DNA of 64,000 nucleotides from JACJXF01 sp038316435 (GTDB lineage: Bacteria > Bacteroidota > Bacteroidia > Bacteroidales > GCA-2748055), in contig JBBQAQ010000010.1 in NCBI GenBank assembly GCA_038316435.1, forward strand, positions 1 through 64,000, given 5' to 3'. The notes under the pieces are model-generated. The model was not told the DNA's origin. It saw only the letters and a program-made list of their open reading frames with translations, and ran no database searches. The translations under genes and the position numbers were made by a program. Below, piece after piece: positions 1 to 10,133 of this stretch (the stretch's first letter is position 1; every line of letters starts with the position of its first letter).

Positions 1-200
1 GCTGGGGTGGGGCAAAGCGAAAAGGAAACTCTTTTTCCAAAACGAACATCAGTAAAACCAATAGCCGAGGGCTGGGGTGGGGCAAAAGGAACGAGGTAAC
101 GAAGTAAAGAATACGAGGTAATGGTGGCTGAGCTTGCCGAAGGACGAGGTAACGAAAATTTCCGATATTTGAATCGCAAAGAAAATTAAATAAACCAATA
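1..200. repeat. Non-coding leader with short direct repeats
   Basis: No gene is visible here. A 16-base word (GCTGGGGTGGGGCAAA) occurs at 1-16 and again at 71-86. A second word, ACGAGGTAA, occurs around 91, 112 and 143. The first word resembles the right arm of the GC-rich palindrome at 19455-19509, so this looks like decayed dispersed intergenic repeat sequence. No convincing promoter for the gene starting at 201 was found; the nearest -7 candidate, GATATTTG at 164-171, has one mismatch and no TTG partner. Confidence 0.5.
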
Positions 201-2978
201 ATGATAAAAAGACTACTATTTATTCTACCGTTTTTGCTTATCGCATTTTACAACATGGATGCGCAAATAGCTGGTTATTACAACGGTACCGAAGGGAAGA
301 CAGGAGCTGAATTAAAATCAATAGTACATGGAATCATTAAAGGTCACGTTGATTTTAGCTACAGTGATGCGAAATATATTCTGAACTACGCCGATTCTGA
401 TCCCGCTAATGAAAATAACATAATATGTATTTATACCCGCCGTTCACAGGCAAACACTACATGGGGTTCAGGAGGCGATTTTATTAACCGCGAGCATGTG
501 TGGGCAAAATCTCATGGTAATTTCGTTGGTATACGCCCAATGGACGGGGATGCTTTTAACCTCCACCCGGCTGATGCAAGTGTGAATATTACACGATCCA
601 ATTATGATTTCGATGAGTGTTCGGGACTTCCCGGCGCCATTCTGATTGCAGAAGCGAATGCCTATTATACTCCTACCCAGTTCGAACCTCAGGATGCCGC
701 CAAAGGCGAGGTTGCACGAACTTTGTTTTACATGGCTGTACGATATGAAGGTACTGATGGTGAAATTAATCTGGAAATGATTGATCAGGTTGGGAATTAC
801 CCAAACCCAAAATTCGGAAAACTCTCAACACTCCTGCAATGGAACAACGACTTCCCGCCTACTCCCAACGAAAGACGACGTAACGAACGGGTTTCTGAAG
901 CTCAGAAAAACCGCAATCCATTTATCGACCACCCGGAATATGCCAACATGATCTGGGACGGACTTGCAGCATCGGCTATCAGAATTGGCACAATGGATAT
1001 GACTCCCGAATTCCCTATGAATACTGAAAGCGCTACAATCTCCACAGCAATTAGTTCCACCTCCGCAAGTATCAGCTCAGCAGTTTTATATTACGGAAAC
1101 TCCTTTAATTCAGAAGATTATTCTGCAAATATGACCGATAATGCGGGAGTTTGGACAGCAGGCATTGACTTTACCCATTTCGCTTCAAATGCCTACGTCT
1201 ATTACAAAATAGTAGCAAGTGATGGCGTAAATTCAAATACCCAAACAGGAAATTACCGCCTTCCCGATACAAAAACAATTACACCAATCGCAACAATTCA
1301 TGGAGTAGGAGATACATCGACCTTTATTGGTAGCAAAGTCACCGTTTCAGGAATTGTTACCGCTAATCTCGACAACACCTACTACCTGCAAACTTCCAGC
1401 GATCCGCGTTCCGGAATGTGTATTTATGACATACGCAGAGGCAGGTTGGGAGATTCTATTGTAGTTACCGGAAACGTTTCTGAATATAGCACCTTAACAG
1501 AAATTGACAGCGTAACTTACAGCTACAATTACGGACCAAAAACGAAGGCTACACCTAAAGTACTTACTGTCAGTCAGGTTAATGAAGACTATGAAGATAT
1601 GCTCGTTACCATTAAAAACGCCAGTTTTGTTGATGGAGATAAAATAATTCCTCTGACAGCTGCTGCAAACCTTAGTTTTTCGGATGCAACGGGAACGATG
1701 ATTGTGTATTCAAGGTACAATTCCCGTATCAGCGGAAAAATGCTGCCAGCCGGAAATGTAGATGTAACGGGAGTTATTAGCCAATTCAACGGAACATACC
1801 AGCTTCTTGTGAATGATATTTCAGATATAAAAATAGTTGGAGATGCACTCGCACCGGTAATATCAGGAGTTTTGGTTTACGATAAGGATTATATCGAAGT
1901 TAGTTTTAATGAAAAAATAAATAAAGCATCCGTTGAAGACATTAATAACTATGCCTTTACCAATGGTTTGATTGTAACCACAGCGTATCAATATGGAAAC
2001 AGCAAAGTTCTGTTGCTCGTTACAGGAATGCGAAAATCTGATTATAAGCTAACTATAAATGGAGTGAAAGATTTACAGGGAAATATAATGTCAAATGTTA
2101 GTGTAAATTTTCATTCCGACTTTGAAGATCCCGCTTACAGGAAAATCGCGTGTCTGAATGATACTATCGAAACCAGCGATCAATCCCTCTTAAACATTGC
2201 TGTTATCTCCAATGACACTTTACCAGACGGATATACTCTATCAATCCTGAAACAGTCATCATTTGGATCAGCAACGGTTAACCCAGATTTTAGTATTTCC
2301 TATGAAACTTTAATGGGAGGCGCACCTGTTCTGAAAGACACCATTGTTTATGAGATTTGCAATTCCTTAGATCCCCTTAAATGCGGCGAGGCAAGTGTTT
2401 TCATTTCGGTGAATTACACCAAACTTATTATCTGTAATAATGATAGCGTCTTATCCAACGACATGATGACGATGAATATTATTGTAACAGAAAATGATAC
2501 GGTTCCTTCAGATTATACTATTTCAATAACCAATGAACCTTTATGGGGAACCGCTACCATTGAGTCTGATCATAGCATAACCTATAATCCGCAAGTCCCT
2601 ATTGCACTAGGGGGATCTGCATTGGATGGGTATATTTACAAGGATACTGTCGATTACCAGATTTGCTATATCAATGCTCCTGAAATATGCGTGCAGGCAA
2701 GTGTTTTTATTACTTTGGATATTCAATCCGGGGTTGGCAAATTGGAAAATGGAAATGTTTTATTATACCCTGTACCCGTTTATAATGAGTTGAATGTGAA
2801 ATCGGAAAAGATTGTTGCTGACATTGAAATTTTAGATCTTACTGGTTCATGTAAATTTAAATCGCAGCCGAACAAAACTAATTTTGCATTGCCAATGGCA
2901 AGTTTAAAGGGATTATTCTTTGTCCGTTTGACGATGGATTCAGGTGAGGTTGTTATGAAAAAAGTTGTGAAACTCTGA
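201..2978 (+). CDS. Secreted endonuclease I family nuclease with T9SS type A sorting domain
   Basis: Predicted extracellular nuclease. Residues 1-22 form a signal peptide ending in DAQ. The EndA/Bsn-type endonuclease I domain spans about 25-265 and contains the expected REHVWAKSH motif (97-105) and, shortly after, a DAFNLHPAD segment, so the catalytic core looks intact. An OB-fold-like domain lies at about 365-455, an Ig-like domain at about 550-645 and two cadherin-like modules rich in NDT motifs at about 655-840. The last ~75 residues are a T9SS type A sorting domain ending in KKVVKL. The family cleaves DNA or RNA; export across the outer membrane and surface attachment or release are inferred from the sorting domain. 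The next gene has the same modular plan and nearly the same C-terminus, suggesting the two work together on extracellular nucleic acid. Confidence 0.9.
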   Translation: MIKRLLFILPFLLIAFYNMDAQIAGYYNGTEGKTGAELKSIVHGIIKGHVDFSYSDAKYILNYADSDPANENNIICIYTRRSQANTTWGSGGDFINREHVWAKSHGNFVGIRPMDGDAFNLHPADASVNITRSNYDFDECSGLPGAILIAEANAYYTPTQFEPQDAAKGEVARTLFYMAVRYEGTDGEINLEMIDQVGNYPNPKFGKLSTLLQWNNDFPPTPNERRRNERVSEAQKNRNPFIDHPEYANMIWDGLAASAIRIGTMDMTPEFPMNTESATISTAISSTSASISSAVLYYGNSFNSEDYSANMTDNAGVWTAGIDFTHFASNAYVYYKIVASDGVNSNTQTGNYRLPDTKTITPIATIHGVGDTSTFIGSKVTVSGIVTANLDNTYYLQTSSDPRSGMCIYDIRRGRLGDSIVVTGNVSEYSTLTEIDSVTYSYNYGPKTKATPKVLTVSQVNEDYEDMLVTIKNASFVDGDKIIPLTAAANLSFSDATGTMIVYSRYNSRISGKMLPAGNVDVTGVISQFNGTYQLLVNDISDIKIVGDALAPVISGVLVYDKDYIEVSFNEKINKASVEDINNYAFTNGLIVTTAYQYGNSKVLLLVTGMRKSDYKLTINGVKDLQGNIMSNVSVNFHSDFEDPAYRKIACLNDTIETSDQSLLNIAVISNDTLPDGYTLSILKQSSFGSATVNPDFSISYETLMGGAPVLKDTIVYEICNSLDPLKCGEASVFISVNYTKLIICNNDSVLSNDMMTMNIIVTENDTVPSDYTISITNEPLWGTATIESDHSITYNPQVPIALGGSALDGYIYKDTVDYQICYINAPEICVQASVFITLDIQSGVGKLENGNVLLYPVPVYNELNVKSEKIVADIEILDLTGSCKFKSQPNKTNFALPMASLKGLFFVRLTMDSGEVVMKKVVKL

Positions 2979-2990
2979 TAAAAAATATCC

Positions 2991-3081
2991 CTCTGTGTGA
3001 CTCTGTGGCTACTCTGTGAAACTCTGTGAAATGTATTTATTTTACACAGAGAACCACAGAGAACAGCAGAGTCCCACAGAG
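2991..3081. repeat. Imperfect palindrome made of CTCTGTG / CACAGAG words
   Basis: The left arm (2991-3030) repeats the word CTCTGTG four times with 3-4 base spacers. The right arm (about 3044-3081) repeats CACAGAG-like words, so the two arms pair across a loop of about 13 bases. It lies between the two secreted nuclease genes and ends 15 bases before the ATG at 3097. In RNA it would form a long hairpin abutting the second gene's start, and it could also reduce read-through from the first gene. Its function is unknown. Confidence 0.75.
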
Positions 3082-3096
3082 CTAATTTCTGGTTTG

Positions 3097-5856
3097 ATGA
3101 AAAAAATAATCGTTATTATCATAAGTATCCTTATTCTTTTCAGCCTATCGCTGGATGCTCAGGTACTTTCAATTGCCCAGATACAGGGCGGAACAGCAAT
3201 CTCCCCATATAATACCCAAGTGGTAACAATAAAGGGAGCTGTTACAGGGGCGTATAGTCCCGGATATTTCATCAGAGACAGCGAAGCCGCATGGAGCGGA
3301 ATGTATGTTTATGACCAGGTAAACAAGCCTGCTCTTGGAGATACAGTGCAGGTTACAGCCACTGTTGATGAATATTTCACATGGACAGAGTTGAAAACCA
3401 TAACCGCCTATACCCTTATTTCAACAGGTAATCCGATTCCTTTACCTGTACTTCTTAACACAACAGATATTGATGAAAGCTGGGAAAATTGCCTGGTTTC
3501 AGTAAAAAATGCAACGTGTACCAAGACACCGGCTAACCTTGGAAATGGAGAATGGGAGTTAAACGATGGAAGCGGTCCGGTTAGAGTAAATGATCTTGGG
3601 TATTCATATATACCAACTACTGGGGATACTTATAATGTTACCGGAAATGTAAGTTTTAACTTTTCTTTTTATAAAATCGAACCCCGTTTCGCCGCCGATG
3701 TGGAAAATGCAGCGATTATTTTCTTTACTTCAGATATTTATCCCTCTAAAATAGATAAAACAAGTATTAGCCTGAGTTGGAGTACTAATATCCCCGGAAA
3801 TACTGAGGTATACTGGGGCACAACTCTTGATGTTGCAGATGGCTCATTGATTGAGAAAACTTTGACTACAGAGCATTCGATAAGTATTGAAGGGCTAATC
3901 CCCGGAAATTTCTACTACATAAAAGCACAGACAGTTTCCGATCCTGACACATGCCATACAAGCCCTGTTCTTTACTCCACCGCCTCTGAATCATCAGGCA
4001 AAATAAGGGTTTGCTTCAACCGGGCTGGAATTCCCCCGAAAGAAGATGATGCAGCCGGGATTTACACTTCATCGATGATTGATACGATGATAGCCTATGT
4101 AAACCTTGCGCAAACAAGCCTCGACATTGCCCTGTACGACTTTACAAATCACGCATCCTTCAGTGATGAGCGCAACCTTGGTCTTGTAATTGCCATTAAT
4201 GCTGCTTTTCAAAAGGGAGTTGTGGTGCGCTTTATTACCGACAATAATGTTGCCAATCAGGTTCTGGCATCTCTTGATCCGGGGATTCCAATTCTGAAAG
4301 TAAAGACCACAGCAATTATGCACGATAAATTTATTGTGGTAGATCGGGAGAATGTATCAAATGCTTGGCTTATCTCAGGTTCTACTAATCCCACTTATAA
4401 CAATCTCGTTATCGACTTCAACAATCTTGTGGCTATTCAGGATCAATCCATTGCAAAAGCCTACGCGCTGGAGTTTAATGAAATGTATGGTTCAGCCGGG
4501 GCTGCCCCCGACACGGCAAAATCACTTATTGGCATAAATAAAAAAGACAATACCCCTCATTATTTCAATGTAAACGGGAGCCGTATTGAGCTTTATTTCT
4601 CACCTTCGGATAACACTGCAAATCGCATTATCAGTGCTCTGAATAAGGCCGGGAGTTCAATTGACTTTGCTGTTATGGCATTTACCGACGATCTGTTAGG
4701 AAATACACTAGTGAACACGAAAAATCAGGGCTTGAAAGTCAGGGGTATTATTGATTATGTGGAATACAGCGGGAGTGAATATCCAAAACTACTTACCGCC
4801 GGCGTTAAAGTTGCAGATTATGCAAATCCAGGAGGAGCCGGATGGCCTGACGCACCTACCCTGCATCATAAATTTGCAATTGTAGATGCAGGAACACCGC
4901 AGGGCACGGTAATTACAGGATCACATAACTGGACAGCAGCGGCAGACAGTAAAAACGATGAAAACACATTAATTATTCATGATTCAGACGTCGCAAACAA
5001 GTATAAATCCGAATCTCAAAGGATTTACCAATGGCTAAAACCACTGCAATGCAATAATGACACTTTTGGTGCGATCGACGAATCGATGGTAACAATAGAT
5101 ATCCTTGGAAACGATATTCTGCCTGATAAATTTGATTTTTCAATCACTAAAAATCCGGTGTCAGGGATAGTAATTGTAAATCCCGATTTTAGCATTTCAT
5201 ATACTTCGATGTTTGATTGCATTTGCGACATAAAAGACACTTTGGTTTATCAGATCTGCTATCCAAACGATCCTGATTATTGCAGACAAGCTACTGTTTT
5301 TATTACATTGAATGTTACAAAACCTTTTATCTGTAGTAATGACACCGTTACTGGCTTTGATGTAAACAGCCTTAATTTTAGTGTTCTTGATAACGATATT
5401 ATTCCTCAGCCCTTCAACCTTACCATCGTCCGTCAGCCTGTAAATGGAATAATTTATGTATTATCCGATAACAGCATATATTACGAGCCCACCTTGTGTT
5501 GCGACTTTAAGCATATTAAGGATACAATAGTTTATAAGCTATGTAATCAGGAAGGACCCTTGACTTGTTCAGAGGCAACTGTATTTATTTCAATGGATTT
5601 TAGTGATGGGATAAATGTTTCAACATCCGAGCCTGTTAAACTTTGGCCAAACCCTGTCATTTCTGATTTGCAGCTTAGTTTATCACAGCCTGTTTCAAAT
5701 ATCGAGATTCTTGATGTGGCCGGAAAAAGCTTAAGGTTATTCAGACCAGTCAAACCAGAAATTACAATTCAAATGCCTGGTAATAAAGGAGTTTATTTCA
5801 TTCGGATTACGATGGAGACAGGGGAAATTTTTATCAGAAAAGTTGTAAAACTGTAA
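3097..5856 (+). CDS. Secreted phospholipase-D-like (HKD) nuclease with T9SS type A sorting domain
   Basis: An upstream in-frame ATG at 3016 lies inside the palindrome. I chose 3097 because the protein then begins with a clean signal peptide (MKKIIVIII...LSLDAQ). An OB-fold-like domain is at about 22-205, a fibronectin III-like domain at about 210-290, and two PLD half-sites follow. Their HxKx4D motifs, HDKFIVVD (H409) and HHKFAIVD (H590), are each followed by a GS(T/H)N motif, so both halves of the active site are present. Two cadherin-like NDT modules and a T9SS type A sorting domain ending in RKVVKL complete it. PLD-superfamily members include nucleases and phospholipases; pairing with endonuclease I favours nuclease, but this is inference. 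Confidence 0.85.
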   Translation: MKKIIVIIISILILFSLSLDAQVLSIAQIQGGTAISPYNTQVVTIKGAVTGAYSPGYFIRDSEAAWSGMYVYDQVNKPALGDTVQVTATVDEYFTWTELKTITAYTLISTGNPIPLPVLLNTTDIDESWENCLVSVKNATCTKTPANLGNGEWELNDGSGPVRVNDLGYSYIPTTGDTYNVTGNVSFNFSFYKIEPRFAADVENAAIIFFTSDIYPSKIDKTSISLSWSTNIPGNTEVYWGTTLDVADGSLIEKTLTTEHSISIEGLIPGNFYYIKAQTVSDPDTCHTSPVLYSTASESSGKIRVCFNRAGIPPKEDDAAGIYTSSMIDTMIAYVNLAQTSLDIALYDFTNHASFSDERNLGLVIAINAAFQKGVVVRFITDNNVANQVLASLDPGIPILKVKTTAIMHDKFIVVDRENVSNAWLISGSTNPTYNNLVIDFNNLVAIQDQSIAKAYALEFNEMYGSAGAAPDTAKSLIGINKKDNTPHYFNVNGSRIELYFSPSDNTANRIISALNKAGSSIDFAVMAFTDDLLGNTLVNTKNQGLKVRGIIDYVEYSGSEYPKLLTAGVKVADYANPGGAGWPDAPTLHHKFAIVDAGTPQGTVITGSHNWTAAADSKNDENTLIIHDSDVANKYKSESQRIYQWLKPLQCNNDTFGAIDESMVTIDILGNDILPDKFDFSITKNPVSGIVIVNPDFSISYTSMFDCICDIKDTLVYQICYPNDPDYCRQATVFITLNVTKPFICSNDTVTGFDVNSLNFSVLDNDIIPQPFNLTIVRQPVNGIIYVLSDNSIYYEPTLCCDFKHIKDTIVYKLCNQEGPLTCSEATVFISMDFSDGINVSTSEPVKLWPNPVISDLQLSLSQPVSNIEILDVAGKSLRLFRPVKPEITIQMPGNKGVYFIRITMETGEIFIRKVVKL

Positions 5857-5923
5857 GTTTTAAAAGATACGTTTCTTTTAAATAATACGCTCTCCGTGTT
5901 TCTCCGTGCCTCAGTGGTAAAAA

Positions 5924-6000
5924 AGGTTGAGATTGAGGTTGAGGTTGAGAACTGCTTAACCTTAATCTTAGCCTTAGCCTTAACCTCATTCTCTAACTCA
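5924..6000. repeat. Imperfect palindrome of GGTTGAG / CTTAACC words
   Basis: The left arm (about 5925-5950) is built from GGTTGAG-type words and the right arm (5955-6000) from CTTAACCTTA-type words that can pair with it. Just upstream, 5891-5920 holds CTCCGTG words repeated, a remnant of the same kind of word repeat. It occupies the gap between the PLD-like gene and the SulP transporter. It resembles the palindromes at 2991, 14434 and 16510 in design, but uses a different word. Confidence 0.6.
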
Positions 6001-6109
6001 TCGCAACTTTTTTTAACTTATATTTCAAAATATACTAAATTGCATTAAATGTTTGAATAGGTTTCCTCATGTTCAAACATGCATTTGAAATCTTAACTAA
6101 GCTGCGAAA

Positions 6110-7885
6110 ATGAACATTGCATCACTCACAAAATTCTTTCCACCGGCTCAATGGTTTACGGGATATACTTCAAAAATTTTTGCCAAAGACACTATTGCAG
6201 GAATAACCCTTGCCGCCTACGCTATTCCTGTTTCCCTTGCATATGCGACACTTGCCGGACTGCCTCCTCAATATGGGGTTTACGGATATCTAATTGGCGG
6301 AATTTTTTATGCTTTACTTGGAACTGGCAGACAACTGGCTGTGGGTCCTACTTCGGCAATATCATTAATTATTGGCGTTACTCTTGCCACCTTTGCAAAC
6401 GGAGACACCCAGCGATGGGTTGATTTATCATCACTGACGGCACTTTTGCTGGCAGGCATGAGCATTCTGGCCTATTTCCTTCGACTAAACAGTATTATTA
6501 ACTTTATTAGCGAAACGGTATTGCTTGGATTTAAAGCTGGCGCGGCTATTGCCATTGCGCTTACACAGCTTCCAAAATTATTTGGCATTCCGGGTGGCGG
6601 AGCAAACTCAGTTGAGCGATTTATTACACTGATTCGTCAATTGCCTGAAACGAATATCACAGTACTTATTTTTGGAGTTATTGCCGTTCTACTCATCTAT
6701 TTTGGTGAAAAACTATTTCCCGGAAAGCCTGTAAAAATAACTGTTGTAGCCATTGCTATTATTGTAATTTCATTTACTGCAATTGGACTTGCAGGATTTA
6801 AAACCGTTGGCGTAATACCCTCAGGTTTGCCTAACCTTCATTTCCCTTCTTTTAATATGGAAGATGTGAAACATGTGCTGCCATTAGCTTTCGCATGCTT
6901 CCTTCTGGCATATATTGAAAGCGTGTCTGCTGCAAAAGCCCTGGCACAGGAAAATGATTATGAAATCGATGCACATCAAGAGTTGCTAGCTTTGGGTATT
7001 GCAAATCTGGCAACATCATTGGGAAACGGTTATCCCGTAAGTGGAGGTTTATCCCAATCAGCAGTTAACGAAAAAGCAGGGGCCAAAACTCCTATATCTC
7101 TGATTATTGCTTCTGCAACCATTGCTCTTTGTTTGTTATTCTTAACGGGCTTGCTTAAAAATCTGCCTGTGGTAATACTGGCATCTGTTGTGCTTGTCGC
7201 TATCCGTGGACTTGTTGATTTTAAAGAGTTTAAACGGCTTTTCAGAGTAAATCATTCCGATTTTATTATTGCAATTCTTGCTTTACTCAGTGTAATAATT
7301 TTTGGAATTTTGCAAGGTGTGATCATTGCTGCAATGGCTTCACTTCTTTTACTTATAAGAATAGTTTCAACACCACATATCGCTTTTCTTGGGAGAATAC
7401 CCGGCACTAACAGGTATACCGACATGAAAAGACATCCTGAAAACGAAACTCTTCCTCATGTTTTATTATTCAGAGTTGAATCCCCACTACTCTATTTCAA
7501 TATCGCTAATGTTTACCAGACTGTTTGGCGGAAAATTCAATCGAAAGGAAACAAATTGCAGGTTGTTATTTTCGATTTAAGCACCTCTGCTTATGTTGAT
7601 TCCAGTGGTGCCCGTCTTATCAAAAAGCTTTATCTGGATCTTAAAGCCAAAGGCATATCTTTTAAGGTAGCTGATGCACATTCAGAAGTCCGTGATATCC
7701 TTCGGTTTGAAGATATTGAACATTTGCTTGGTCATGTAAGTCGCAAAGATTCAGTTCATGATGTAGTTGTAAACTCAATTACAGATCATGTAAATAAACA
7801 TCATTCAGGAAAAAAGAGTTTAGAGGTATTGAAGAGCCTGAAACCCGAAAAAAGAGGTGACAGAAACAAAGAAGGAGAAAGATAA
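6110..7885 (+). CDS. SulP/SLC26-family inorganic anion transporter with STAS domain
   Basis: A 591-residue inner-membrane transporter of normal SulP length. The N-terminal ~400 residues are strongly hydrophobic with about 10-14 membrane segments. They include the early conserved stretch (AYAIPVSLAYATLAGLPPQYGVYG) that defines the family. A cytoplasmic STAS domain lies at about 440-560, with a VDSSGARLIKKL core. SulP proteins carry sulfate, bicarbonate, chloride or C4-dicarboxylates; the substrate cannot be read from sequence. The start is the first ATG after a stretch with no other reading frame. The polar, lysine-rich tail after the STAS domain (LKPEKRGDRNKEGER) looks unstructured. The gene stands alone between repeat-rich intergenic regions. 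Confidence 0.9.
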   Translation: MNIASLTKFFPPAQWFTGYTSKIFAKDTIAGITLAAYAIPVSLAYATLAGLPPQYGVYGYLIGGIFYALLGTGRQLAVGPTSAISLIIGVTLATFANGDTQRWVDLSSLTALLLAGMSILAYFLRLNSIINFISETVLLGFKAGAAIAIALTQLPKLFGIPGGGANSVERFITLIRQLPETNITVLIFGVIAVLLIYFGEKLFPGKPVKITVVAIAIIVISFTAIGLAGFKTVGVIPSGLPNLHFPSFNMEDVKHVLPLAFACFLLAYIESVSAAKALAQENDYEIDAHQELLALGIANLATSLGNGYPVSGGLSQSAVNEKAGAKTPISLIIASATIALCLLFLTGLLKNLPVVILASVVLVAIRGLVDFKEFKRLFRVNHSDFIIAILALLSVIIFGILQGVIIAAMASLLLLIRIVSTPHIAFLGRIPGTNRYTDMKRHPENETLPHVLLFRVESPLLYFNIANVYQTVWRKIQSKGNKLQVVIFDLSTSAYVDSSGARLIKKLYLDLKAKGISFKVADAHSEVRDILRFEDIEHLLGHVSRKDSVHDVVVNSITDHVNKHHSGKKSLEVLKSLKPEKRGDRNKEGER

Positions 7886-8110
7886 GAAAGAAAAGAAAAA
7901 CGGAAAGAAAAAGTAAACCTTCAATGAATTACCCCGAGGCAGAGCCATCGAGGTATCAAATGGAATTCTTATTTTCCGACCCAGAGGTTCGGGGAACCGA
8001 GTTTACGAGCTCTCCGACTTTGGAGGAAATTAAACTACTTCCTTCTCGTCTGCCGAAGTAGAACGCGAATCAAACCTGTCAGATTTTCTGTCAATTACAC
8101 TATCCTAGAA

Positions 8111-9046
8111 TTGGAAAAGATCAACTATCGCAACTGGCCGGATTGTTACTTGTTCAGCAATGGTACCCTGTCTGTAATTATCAACGCTTCTGCCGGCGGA
8201 AGAATCATGGTTTTTGAACGTAATGGAATCAACCTTATTTATGAAGATCCATTGCAGGATGGATTGGTTCTTAAAGATTACATACAAAAGCCATTTGATC
8301 CGGATGGCGGGCGGTTTGATTACGGTCAGGAAGAAAAAACACAGCAACTCCATGCTCATACATACATGGGACAATGGCTTGCAGAGCCAATTTCGGAATA
8401 TAGTCTGAAGATTTCAAGTCTTTCAGATACAAAGCTGGGGATCCAATCTGTAAGAATATTTGATTTGTATCCCGGTTCTCCCTGTTTGAAAATAACTCAA
8501 TCGATGAAAAACATTTCGAATGAGTCAACTGAATATTTTTTCTGGGGAAGAACCCTCGTTAAGCCTGAAGGAAAGCTGTTTATGCCTGTTAATCCCGAAA
8601 GTATTCATCCCGATAAATGGGGCAGATACATTTGGGGCGAACCAGAACAATTTCTCAGTGATTCTAATGATCAGGGTGTTTCTGTTAAGGATGGGATTTT
8701 ATCGATTATCCCTCTAAATGCAAAAAATGAAAAATACGGCACCGACTCGCATGAAGGATGAATGGCTTATGGATATAAATCCCTCTTGTTTGTTAAGAAA
8801 TATGATTATTTCCCTGAATTACGGTACGGAGAAAAGTATGGACTTACCAGTATTTTCTAAACCAATAAACGATTTGCAGAAATGGAACCTGTTTCTGCGG
8901 TTGCATCATTATTACCGGGAGAAGAATTCAGCTATTCAGAAGACTGGTATTTACTGGGCTATCCGCCAAGTTTGAATACTGAATTCGACATAAAAATTGC
9001 TTGTGAATTTCTCCAATCCATAATAAAAAACAGCAAAGAAAAGTGA
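8111..9046 (+). pseudogene. DUF4380-like (galactose mutarotase-like fold) gene with two in-frame stops
   Basis: One frame encodes a continuous DUF4380-like protein of about 310 residues, but it is interrupted twice. TGA at 8759-8761 replaces what should be the Trp of an EGWxAY-type motif. TAA at 8858-8860 falls where a Tyr is expected (...SIF-stop-TNKRF). The reading continues in the same frame to TGA 9044-9046, so these are point nonsense changes and not frameshifts. The N-terminal part (GGRIMVFERNGINLIYEDP) fits the family. The proposed start is a TTG at 8111, rare in this group, so the true N-terminus may also be lost. A sequencing error is an alternative. The family is probably linked to carbohydrate binding, but its function is unknown. 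Confidence 0.75.
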
Positions 9047-9117
9047 TGTAAGGGTATTGTCAATCAAAAAAAAATTATCAACTTTCAAGTCTAAACTAAA
9101 TCTCTAAACTTCAAATC

Positions 9118-10116
9118 ATGTACATTCCTCAAAGTTATTCTCTGGCAATTATCCTCTGCGTTATAACAATGTTATGCTGGGGGTCGTGGGGCAATACCCA
9201 AAAATTAGCAGGTAAATCCTGGCGTTTCGAACTCTTTTATTGGGATTATGTACTTGGAATTCTTCTGTTTTCACTCCTCCTTGGATTCACACTTGGCAGC
9301 ACAGGTGAAAATGGCAGAAGCTTTATTGCAGATATACAGCAGGCAGATTTTGGGAATATACTGAAAGCTATTTTGGGAGGGATTATTTTTAATGCTTCCA
9401 ATATCCTTTTAGTTGCCGCAATGGCAATAGCAGGTATGGCAGTTGCTTTTCCAGTAGGAGTTGGAATTGCTCTGGCTGTTGGTGTTATTGTAAATTATGT
9501 TTCTGCTCCCCAGGGAAATCCAGCCTGGCTTTTTGGTGGCGTTGCACTGATTGTACTTGCAATTGTTATCGATGCAGTAGCATATAAAAAGCACAGCACA
9601 AGCATGAAAAAAGTTTCAAGTAAAGGAATTCTCCTTTCAGTTGCTGCTGGAGTTTTAATGTCGCTTTTTTATCGTTTTGTTGCCAGTTCAATGGCAAGCA
9701 GTTTTGAAGCACCTGAAGTTGGAAAATTAACTCCATATTCAGCATTGTTCTTCTTTGCAATCGGAGTAGTTATCAGCAATTTCCTGTTTAACTACATTAT
9801 CATGAAGAAACCTTTCGAAGGCAGTCCACTTTCTTTTAAAGATTACGCAAAAGGCAGTCTGGGCGTTCACTTGACAGGTGTTCTTGGCGGTATGATATGG
9901 AATCTGGGGATGTCATTGAGTATCATAGCTTCAGGTAAAGCGGGATTTGCTATTTCCTATGGACTTGGACAAGGAGCTACTCTGATTGCTGCTTTTTGGG
10001 GAGTATTTATCTGGAAAGAATTTAAAGGCGCTTCAAAATCTGTTAACATGCTGATTTTCTATATGTTTCTGGCGTATCTGGCAGGTTTGGCTTTGTTGGT
10101 TTATGCGGGAGCGTAA
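9118..10116 (+). CDS. DMT-superfamily permease, GRP sugar-transporter / ureide-permease-like
   Basis: A 332-residue integral membrane protein with about ten hydrophobic segments and few soluble loops. The N-terminal WGSWGNTQKLAGKSWRFELFY segment, the Gly-rich helices and two similar halves resemble the glucose/ribose porter and ureide permease branch of the drug/metabolite transporter superfamily. Uptake of a sugar, nucleobase or related compound is plausible, but the substrate is not determinable. The gene follows a carbohydrate-related pseudogene (8111-9046) on the same strand, which weakly favours a sugar. It is followed by a dispersed repeat and a hairpin. Confidence 0.75.
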   Translation: MYIPQSYSLAIILCVITMLCWGSWGNTQKLAGKSWRFELFYWDYVLGILLFSLLLGFTLGSTGENGRSFIADIQQADFGNILKAILGGIIFNASNILLVAAMAIAGMAVAFPVGVGIALAVGVIVNYVSAPQGNPAWLFGGVALIVLAIVIDAVAYKKHSTSMKKVSSKGILLSVAAGVLMSLFYRFVASSMASSFEAPEVGKLTPYSALFFFAIGVVISNFLFNYIIMKKPFEGSPLSFKDYAKGSLGVHLTGVLGGMIWNLGMSLSIIASGKAGFAISYGLGQGATLIAAFWGVFIWKEFKGASKSVNMLIFYMFLAYLAGLALLVYAGA

Positions 10117-10133
10117 AATTCATTATGTTTTTA

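Noticed and set aside
3016..3096. Upstream ATG of the PLD-like gene giving 27 extra residues
   Set aside because: The extra residues are encoded by the palindrome and precede an obvious signal peptide starting at 3097.
8718..8975. An 85-residue frame overlapping the DUF4380-like pseudogene, suggesting a frameshift
   Set aside because: The family homology continues in the original frame through two stop codons; the overlapping frame has no matching residues.
8111..9046. TGA read as Trp (recoding or alternative genetic code)
   Set aside because: A second interruption is TAA, and all other genes in the window use TGA normally as a stop (for example at 48654-48656).
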